From: DATHGT01 sp035317605
GTDB taxonomy: Bacteria; Methylomirabilota; Methylomirabilia; Rokubacteriales; CSP1-6
Direction: 5' to 3'
Assembly (NCBI GenBank): GCA_035317605.1
Contig: DATHGT010000380.1
Span: forward strand, 1-18,018
DNA length: 18,018 bases
Positions 14,039-18,018 of this stretch are shown in pieces. The notes beneath the pieces were generated by a model. The model was not told the DNA's origin and did not search any database. It worked only from the letters and a program-made list of their open reading frames with translations. The position numbers were made by a program, and so were the translations under genes. Every line of letters begins with the position of its first letter. Position 1 is the stretch's first letter.

Positions 14039-14491
14039 CTAATGAGGCCAGAGGCCCTGAGGCAACGTCACGCCGAGGAGATTCGCGAAGAGATAGTACG
14101 AGCCTTCGGCGCTCAGCACTGCGGTGAGCACCGCGCCGAGCCAGCCAGCGCCGAACTGGCGGAGCAGCGTGGCCACGAACACCAGCGCCGCCAGCGGATA
14201 ACCGATCCACGGCATCAGCAGGCAGAAGCCGGCCAGCGTGGCGACCGTGATCCAGACGCGCCGGCGATCGTCCGGCGCCGCGTCCACGGCCTCACCGACG
14301 GGTACGACCCCCGCGCGCCGAAAGGCGAGCGCGGTGACCACTAGCGCGACGACGCACGCGAAGGCGCCGACGGCCGCCGGGTAGAAGCCGGGGCCCGGAC
14401 GCGCCGCCGCGCCCAGCGGCATGCGCAGCGCCTGGAACAGATAGATCGCGCTCACGATCAGCATCGCGAGCGCCACCACACGCTCGGTCAT
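14039..14491 (-). CDS. tctB: Tripartite tricarboxylate transporter, small membrane subunit TctB
   Basis: A 150-residue protein with four predicted membrane helices, the size and pattern of TctB. Helix one (VVALAMLIVSAIYLFQALRM) is followed by the family's Gly/Pro-rich step ARPGPGFYPAAVGAFA, which loosely matches the GPGFFP motif. A charged linker lies at about 60-78, and a C-terminal helical pair ends at LLGVTLPQGLWPH. The small subunit is needed for transport with TctA, but its exact role is not known. The gene begins directly at the base after the tctC stop and ends 7 bases before tctA. Confidence 0.93.
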   Translation of the reverse strand: MTERVVALAMLIVSAIYLFQALRMPLGAAARPGPGFYPAAVGAFACVVALVVTALAFRRAGVVPVGEAVDAAPDDRRRVWITVATLAGFCLLMPWIGYPLAALVFVATLLRQFGAGWLGAVLTAVLSAEGSYYLFANLLGVTLPQGLWPH

Positions 14492-15445
14492 CTACTTCTT
14501 GAGCATGCCGAGCCGCTTGAGGATCTCGCCGTGCTCCTTGTACTCGCGCCACAGGTCCTGGCGCACCTTGTCGCCGGCGCGATAGTCGATGTCCACCCCG
14601 CGGGCCGCGATCAGGCTCACGAATCCGGGGTCGTCCATCGCGGCCTTGGTGGCGTCGTGCAGGTACTTGACGATCGGCGCCGGCGTGCCCTTGGGCGCGG
14701 TCAGGACGAACCACACGCCCATCGCGAAGTCGTAGCCCAGCTCCTTGGCCGTCGGCGCGTCAGGGAACATCGCGTGGCGGGTCCGCTGGAACACCACCAG
14801 CACCCGGAGCTTCTTGCCGTCGACCAGCGGTTTCACCTCGCCGGGCTGGGCCACGATGGCCTCGACGTGACCTCCGAGCAGCGCCGGGCTGCCTTCGCCC
14901 CAGCCCGAGAACGGCACGTGGGTGATCTTCACGTTGGCGCGCCGGGTCAGCTCCTCGAGGCTCAGGTGACTGGACGTCGTCTCCCCCGGTGAGGCCACCC
15001 GCAGCTTGCCGGGCGCCGCCTTCGCGGCGCCGAGGAATTCCCCCACGGTCTTCCACGGCGAATCCGCCTTCACGGCGAGCACCGGATAGAACGAGATCAA
15101 GTTGATGATCGGCTCGTAGTCGTCAGGCGTCTTGTACGGAAGGTCGTTGACCTGCGGCTGGATGACCAGGCTCGACAGGGTCGCCAGGACCGTCGTGTAG
15201 CCGTCGGGCTTGGCCTGGATGGCCTCGGCGGTGCCCACGGAGCCACCGCCACCGGGCCGGTTCAGCACGACCACGCCCTTGGGATATTTCTTCTTCATCA
15301 GCTCGGCGAGCGGGCGCCCCACGATGTCCACCATCCCGCCCGCCGGATACGCGGCGATGATCGTCAGCGGGCGTTCCGGATACTCCGCCGCCGCGGGGAG
15401 GGCGGCGGCCAGCAGCACGACCGCGATCAGGACGACACGAGTCAT
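14492..15445 (-). CDS. tctC: Tripartite tricarboxylate transporter substrate-binding protein TctC (Bug family)
   Basis: A 317-residue periplasmic binding protein. A signal peptide (about 1-20, VVLIAVVLLAAALPAAA) precedes YPERPLTIIAAYPAGGMVDI, the typical start of Bug/TctC proteins. Other marks are VVLNRPGGGGSVGTAEAIQA, ADSPWKTVGEFL, LRVASPGETTSSH and FPDAPTAKELGYD. The ligand is usually an organic acid bound through its carboxylate and cannot be read from the sequence. ATG 15445 is fixed by a strong AGGAGA just upstream; the open frame extends far further but overlaps the preceding gene. The gene starts 20 bases after the NMT1-type binding protein. Two different binding proteins thus stand next to each other. 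Confidence 0.95.
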   Translation of the reverse strand: MTRVVLIAVVLLAAALPAAAEYPERPLTIIAAYPAGGMVDIVGRPLAELMKKKYPKGVVVLNRPGGGGSVGTAEAIQAKPDGYTTVLATLSSLVIQPQVNDLPYKTPDDYEPIINLISFYPVLAVKADSPWKTVGEFLGAAKAAPGKLRVASPGETTSSHLSLEELTRRANVKITHVPFSGWGEGSPALLGGHVEAIVAQPGEVKPLVDGKKLRVLVVFQRTRHAMFPDAPTAKELGYDFAMGVWFVLTAPKGTPAPIVKYLHDATKAAMDDPGFVSLIAARGVDIDYRAGDKVRQDLWREYKEHGEILKRLGMLKK

Positions 15446-15449
15446 GAGG

Positions 15450-15455
15450 TCTCCT
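15450..15455 (-). promoter_or_regulatory. Strong ribosome-binding site of tctC
   Basis: AGGAGA on the minus strand lies just before ATG 15445, behind an A-rich run (AAAAAA). It decides the tctC start against a frame that stays open nearly 1 kb upstream. Confidence 0.7.
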
Positions 15456-15465
15456 TTTTTCCCGG

Positions 15466-16464
15466 CTATCGCCGCCCCAGCTCTTTCAGCGCGCGGTCGC
15501 GATACGTGAGCGTGAACAGCTTGTCGCCGGAGAGGAAGTCCGTGTACTTGAGGTAGCCGAGCTCGGCGTTCAGCTTCTGCATGCTGTCGAGCGTGCTCGG
15601 ATCGACCTCGAGGTTGGGGTCGATCACGTGGGGCCGCGCCTTCTTGATGACCTCTTTCTTGGCCTGCGTGTACTTGACGATGACGTCGATGTTGCGGTCC
15701 TCGCCCCAGCCCTTGCCGCCGTCGGCGGCGAGATCGCGCGCGGCCTTGAGATAGCCGAGCATGACCTTGTGGGCGAGGTCGCCGTTGGCCTTGGCCCACT
15801 CGGCGTTCCAGAACGCCGCGGTGATCGGCACGGCCTTGGCTCCCTCCGGTCGCGCGAGCGGGCGGACGGCCACGCCCTTCTCCTCGGCGAGCGTGGGGAA
15901 CGGCTCGGTGAGGATGGCGGCGTCGATCGCCCCCGACTCCAGCGCGGGCACCATGTCGGGGAACGGCATGATCCTGACCGTCACGTCCTTGATCGTGAGC
16001 CCGTCCCGGCGCAGCACCTGGTCGAGCATCCACTCCACGGCGGCGCCGCGGGTGTTGAGGGCCACCGGCCGCCCCCGGAGATCGGCGATGCGCTTGATCT
16101 CTTTCCCCCACGCGGCCTTGCGCACGGTGAAGTAGTCCTCGAAATATCCGAAGTGAAGCGGCGCGATGAACTCGATCGGCAGCTTGGCGGCGATCGCGTT
16201 GAAGCCCGCCGCGCCCATCCCCGCGCCGCCGACCTGGAGCTGGCCGGTGGCGACCTGCGTGGTGATCTCGGCGCCCCCCGGCAGCCGCACGAGCTGGGCG
16301 TTGATGCCGCCGGGGATCAGGTAGCGATCGGCCATGAGATAGAGCACGGCGAACGAGTCCGACGCGATGTATCCGATCTTCACGGTCGGCCCCTGGGCCG
16401 ACGCGCCGCACGACATCGCGACGACGGCCAGCATCACGAACACGACGATGCGCACTGCGTTCAT
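15466..16464 (-). CDS. NMT1/SsuA-type ABC transporter substrate-binding protein
   Basis: A 332-residue periplasmic binding protein of the NMT1/THI5-like class used by nitrate, sulfonate, taurine and thiamine-precursor importers. The signal peptide (1-23, ending CGASA) precedes VKIGYIASDSFAVLYLMADR. Then come VRLPGGAEITTQVATGQLQV, IADLRGRPVALNTRGAAVEW and SGAIDAAILTEPFP, the expected order for the class. The ligand is not evident. ATG 16464 is supported by AAGGAGGGG three bases upstream; the frame remains open to 16536 but without such a site. It follows two ABC permease genes, with which it probably forms one importer. The cognate ATPase is not in the window and probably lies just outside on the right. 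It is not closely similar to TctC downstream. Confidence 0.9.
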   Translation of the reverse strand: MNAVRIVVFVMLAVVAMSCGASAQGPTVKIGYIASDSFAVLYLMADRYLIPGGINAQLVRLPGGAEITTQVATGQLQVGGAGMGAAGFNAIAAKLPIEFIAPLHFGYFEDYFTVRKAAWGKEIKRIADLRGRPVALNTRGAAVEWMLDQVLRRDGLTIKDVTVRIMPFPDMVPALESGAIDAAILTEPFPTLAEEKGVAVRPLARPEGAKAVPITAAFWNAEWAKANGDLAHKVMLGYLKAARDLAADGGKGWGEDRNIDVIVKYTQAKKEVIKKARPHVIDPNLEVDPSTLDSMQKLNAELGYLKYTDFLSGDKLFTLTYRDRALKELGRR

Positions 16465-16467
16465 CGT

Positions 16468-16476
16468 CCCCTCCTT
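16468..16476 (-). promoter_or_regulatory. Strong ribosome-binding site of the NMT1-type binding protein
   Basis: AAGGAGGGG on the minus strand, three bases before ATG 16464, is the best Shine-Dalgarno match I found in the window. It selects this start over upstream in-frame candidates and fits the high expression expected for a periplasmic binding protein. Confidence 0.7.
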
Positions 16477-16508
16477 GTCGACTCGGCGACAGATGTTAAC
16501 CGGACCGA

Positions 16509-17252
16509 TCAGAACGCGCTCGACTCTTCTTGCCACGACAGGACGCGCCGCTGAATCGCCCCCAGCCCGCGGGTGAGCAGGAGCCCGAGGGCGCCGACCA
16601 GCACGAAGGCGCCGTACATCTCGACCGTGCTCAGCATCTGCCAGTGGCGATAGACGAGATGGCCGAGCCCCGACTTGGCGGTGATGAACTCCACCGCCAC
16701 GATCGTCACCAGGGCCAGGCCGAGGCCGAGCCGGAGACCGGTGAAGATCGAGGGCAGCGCGGCGGGCAGGATGACCTTGCGGAAGAGACGCCCGCCGTCC
16801 GCGCCGTAATTGCGCCCGACCTCGAGGAGCCGCGGGTCCATCGTCTGCACGCCCGCGAAGGTGCTGATGGTGATCTGAAAGAACGCCGAGAGCGCCCCGG
16901 TCAGCACGAACGCCGGCTCGCCGACGCCGAGCACGATCAGCAGGAACGGCAGCATGGCGACCTTCGGCACCGGAAACAGGAACGCGAGGTAGGGATCGAC
17001 GACCTGGCGCAGGGCGCGGATCTTGCCCATGCCGAGCCCCAGCGGCACCCCGGCGAGGGCGGCGAGCGCGAAGGCGACGGCGAGGCGAGTGAGCGTGGTC
17101 AGCGTTTCGGCGCCGAGGTCACCCCCGCTGAAGTTGGCGACGAGCCCCGCGCCCACCGCCGTCGGCGGCGGAAAGTATCGCGGCGAGACGATCGCCAGTC
17201 GCGCCGCGACTTCCCACAGCGCGAGCAGCGCGAGCGGCACGGCGAGTGTCAT
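16509..17252 (-). CDS. ABC transporter permease, SsuC/TauC type (second of a pair)
   Basis: A 247-residue inner-membrane permease with about six helices. It starts MTLAVPLALLALWEVAARLA and carries PRYFPPPTAV, the usual early motif of SsuC/TauC/NrtB permeases. The ATPase-contact (EAA) loop reads EVGRNYGADGGRLFRKVILP, followed by AALPSIFTGLRLGLGLAL, typical of the class. ATG 17252 overlaps the stop of the upstream permease as ATGA, so translation is coupled. The neighbouring permease is clearly related but different, suggesting a heterodimeric membrane part. The substrate is unknown; sulfonate, taurine, nitrate, aromatic or pyrimidine-like ligands all use this architecture. The binding-protein gene follows after 44 bases. 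Confidence 0.92.
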   Translation of the reverse strand: MTLAVPLALLALWEVAARLAIVSPRYFPPPTAVGAGLVANFSGGDLGAETLTTLTRLAVAFALAALAGVPLGLGMGKIRALRQVVDPYLAFLFPVPKVAMLPFLLIVLGVGEPAFVLTGALSAFFQITISTFAGVQTMDPRLLEVGRNYGADGGRLFRKVILPAALPSIFTGLRLGLGLALVTIVAVEFITAKSGLGHLVYRHWQMLSTVEMYGAFVLVGALGLLLTRGLGAIQRRVLSWQEESSAF

Positions 17253-18018
17253 CGCTCCGCCACGTCCTGCACCCAGGGCAAGAGCCGCGCGCGGATCGCC
17301 GCCAACCCGTACGACAGCGCGGCGCCGAGGACCGCGATCACCAGGAACGTCGCGTACATGTCCTCGACCTTGAGCACCTGCCACGAGAGCCACAGGAGCG
17401 CGCCGAGCCCGCGGCTGGCCGCCACGATCTCGACGGCCACCGCCACGATCAGCGCGTACCCGAGGCCGAGCCGCAGCCCGGTGAAGATGTGCGGCAGCGC
17501 GCCCGGCAACAGCACGGCCGTGAACAGCCGCCAGCCCCGCGCGCCGTAGTGAAGGGCAGCCTCGACGACCAGACGGTCGATCTGCCGAACTCCATGCGTG
17601 GTCGTGAAGGCGACGAGGAAGAACGAGGTCACCGCGGTCGTGACGATCGTCGCTACTTCACCGGCCGGAACCAGGAAGCTCACCAGCGGCAGGAAGAGCA
17701 CGCTCGGGATCGGATAGACCACCGCGAACACCGGATCGAGCCCGTCCCGCAGCCGTCGCCACAGGCCCATGCCGAGCCCCACCGCGACGCCGAGTATCGA
17801 GGCGGCGGCGAACGCCCAGCCGACGCGCGCGAGCGTCGCCGAGGTGTGATTCCACAACGTGCCCGCGAGGGCAAGGCGCTGGAGATGGACGCCGATCGTG
17901 GACGGCCGAGGAAAGAACGCCTCGCGAATCACGCCCGAGGCGCTCGCGCACTCCCACAACGCGACGAGCACGAGCGGCGAGACGGCCGCGATCCAGTGCT
18001 CGGCGAGCCAGCGCCTCA
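17249..18018 (-). CDS. ABC transporter permease, SsuC/TauC type (first of a pair, start at or beyond window edge)
   Basis: The frame runs from the TGA at 17249 to the right edge, giving about 256 residues. It holds the same layout as its neighbour: FFPRPSTIGVHLQRLA early, the EAA loop EAALHYGARGWRLFTAVLLP, then GALPHIFTGLRLGLGYALI and a final helix. The last bases on the minus strand read TGAGGCGC. If the base outside the window is A, the gene would start ATG AGG at 18019 and overlap the TGA of an upstream gene as ATGA, as elsewhere in this run. GTG 17971 is an internal alternative start, but the preceding residues RRWLAEHWIAAVSPL look like a natural N-terminus. The upstream gene is probably the importer's ATPase, which cannot be seen. 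Confidence 0.9.
   Translation of the reverse strand, partial: RRWLAEHWIAAVSPLVLVALWECASASGVIREAFFPRPSTIGVHLQRLALAGTLWNHTSATLARVGWAFAAASILGVAVGLGMGLWRRLRDGLDPVFAVVYPIPSVLFLPLVSFLVPAGEVATIVTTAVTSFFLVAFTTTHGVRQIDRLVVEAALHYGARGWRLFTAVLLPGALPHIFTGLRLGLGYALIVAVAVEIVAASRGLGALLWLSWQVLKVEDMYATFLVIAVLGAALSYGLAAIRARLLPWVQDVAER

Noticed and set aside
11737..14127. A plus-strand open frame of about 800 codons opposite tctA, tctB and the MFS gene
   Set aside because: It is the mirror of well-recognised minus-strand genes. The translation is dominated by Arg, Gly, His, Asp, Glu and Gln with no domain or hydrophobic core, as expected of antisense frames in GC-rich DNA.
15446..16411. Extension of the tctC reading frame nearly 1 kb upstream
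   Set aside because: The extension overlaps the NMT1-type binding protein in another frame and reads as Arg-rich nonsense. A signal peptide and strong ribosome-binding site fix the start at 15445.

Overview
The window is an 18 kb stretch of very GC-rich bacterial chromosome (about 70% G+C by eye, third codon positions almost always G or C). It carries dense, mostly minus-strand operons with ATGA or GTGA gene overlaps. Multiple transporter-associated binding proteins (TctC, ABC_sub_bind and NMT1 types), a LivH permease and a fosmidomycin-resistance-like MFS protein suggest an environmental heterotroph. Candidatus Rokubacteria/Methylomirabilota or a proteobacterium would fit; this is inference from gene style, not a phylogenetic result. 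I see no tRNA, rRNA, CRISPR array or intact insertion sequence.

Layout. Positions 1-1808 (+) hold the 3' part of a GH63/MGH1-like glycosidase, then a compact alternative-oxidase-like di-iron protein. Positions 1809-2588 hold no intact gene. They are a gene graveyard: a cyclic-nucleotide-binding C-terminus joined to the N-terminus of a glycogen-debranching enzyme, then a decayed Phd-type antitoxin and RelE-type toxin. Positions 2589-5149 (-) hold a LivH-type permease, an ABC_sub_bind binding protein and a YihX-like HAD phosphatase. Position 5170 starts a small lipoprotein (+), which overlaps greA (-) tail to tail. Positions 6096-8453 (-) hold the most striking gene, a 785-residue fusion of a response-regulator receiver, a second receiver-like segment, an AraC-type DNA-binding domain and a complete MocR-like PLP-dependent aminotransferase domain. 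Positions 8535-18018 (-) are one long run. Read in the direction of transcription it is: two SsuC/TauC-type ABC permeases, an NMT1-type binding protein, tctC, tctB, tctA, an Fsr-like MFS transporter, trmI and a PpiD-like periplasmic foldase.

How the genes may work together. The right half couples a two-permease ABC importer and a complete tripartite tricarboxylate transporter in one transcript direction, followed by an exporter-type MFS gene and then housekeeping genes joined by start-stop overlaps. The fusion regulator sits just downstream of this run, behind an 81-bp gap with an AT-rich patch, and just upstream of greA. It has all the residues expected of a phosphorylatable receiver and a PLP-binding domain, so it could integrate a histidine-kinase signal with an amine or PLP signal. 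Its targets and partner kinase are not visible here.
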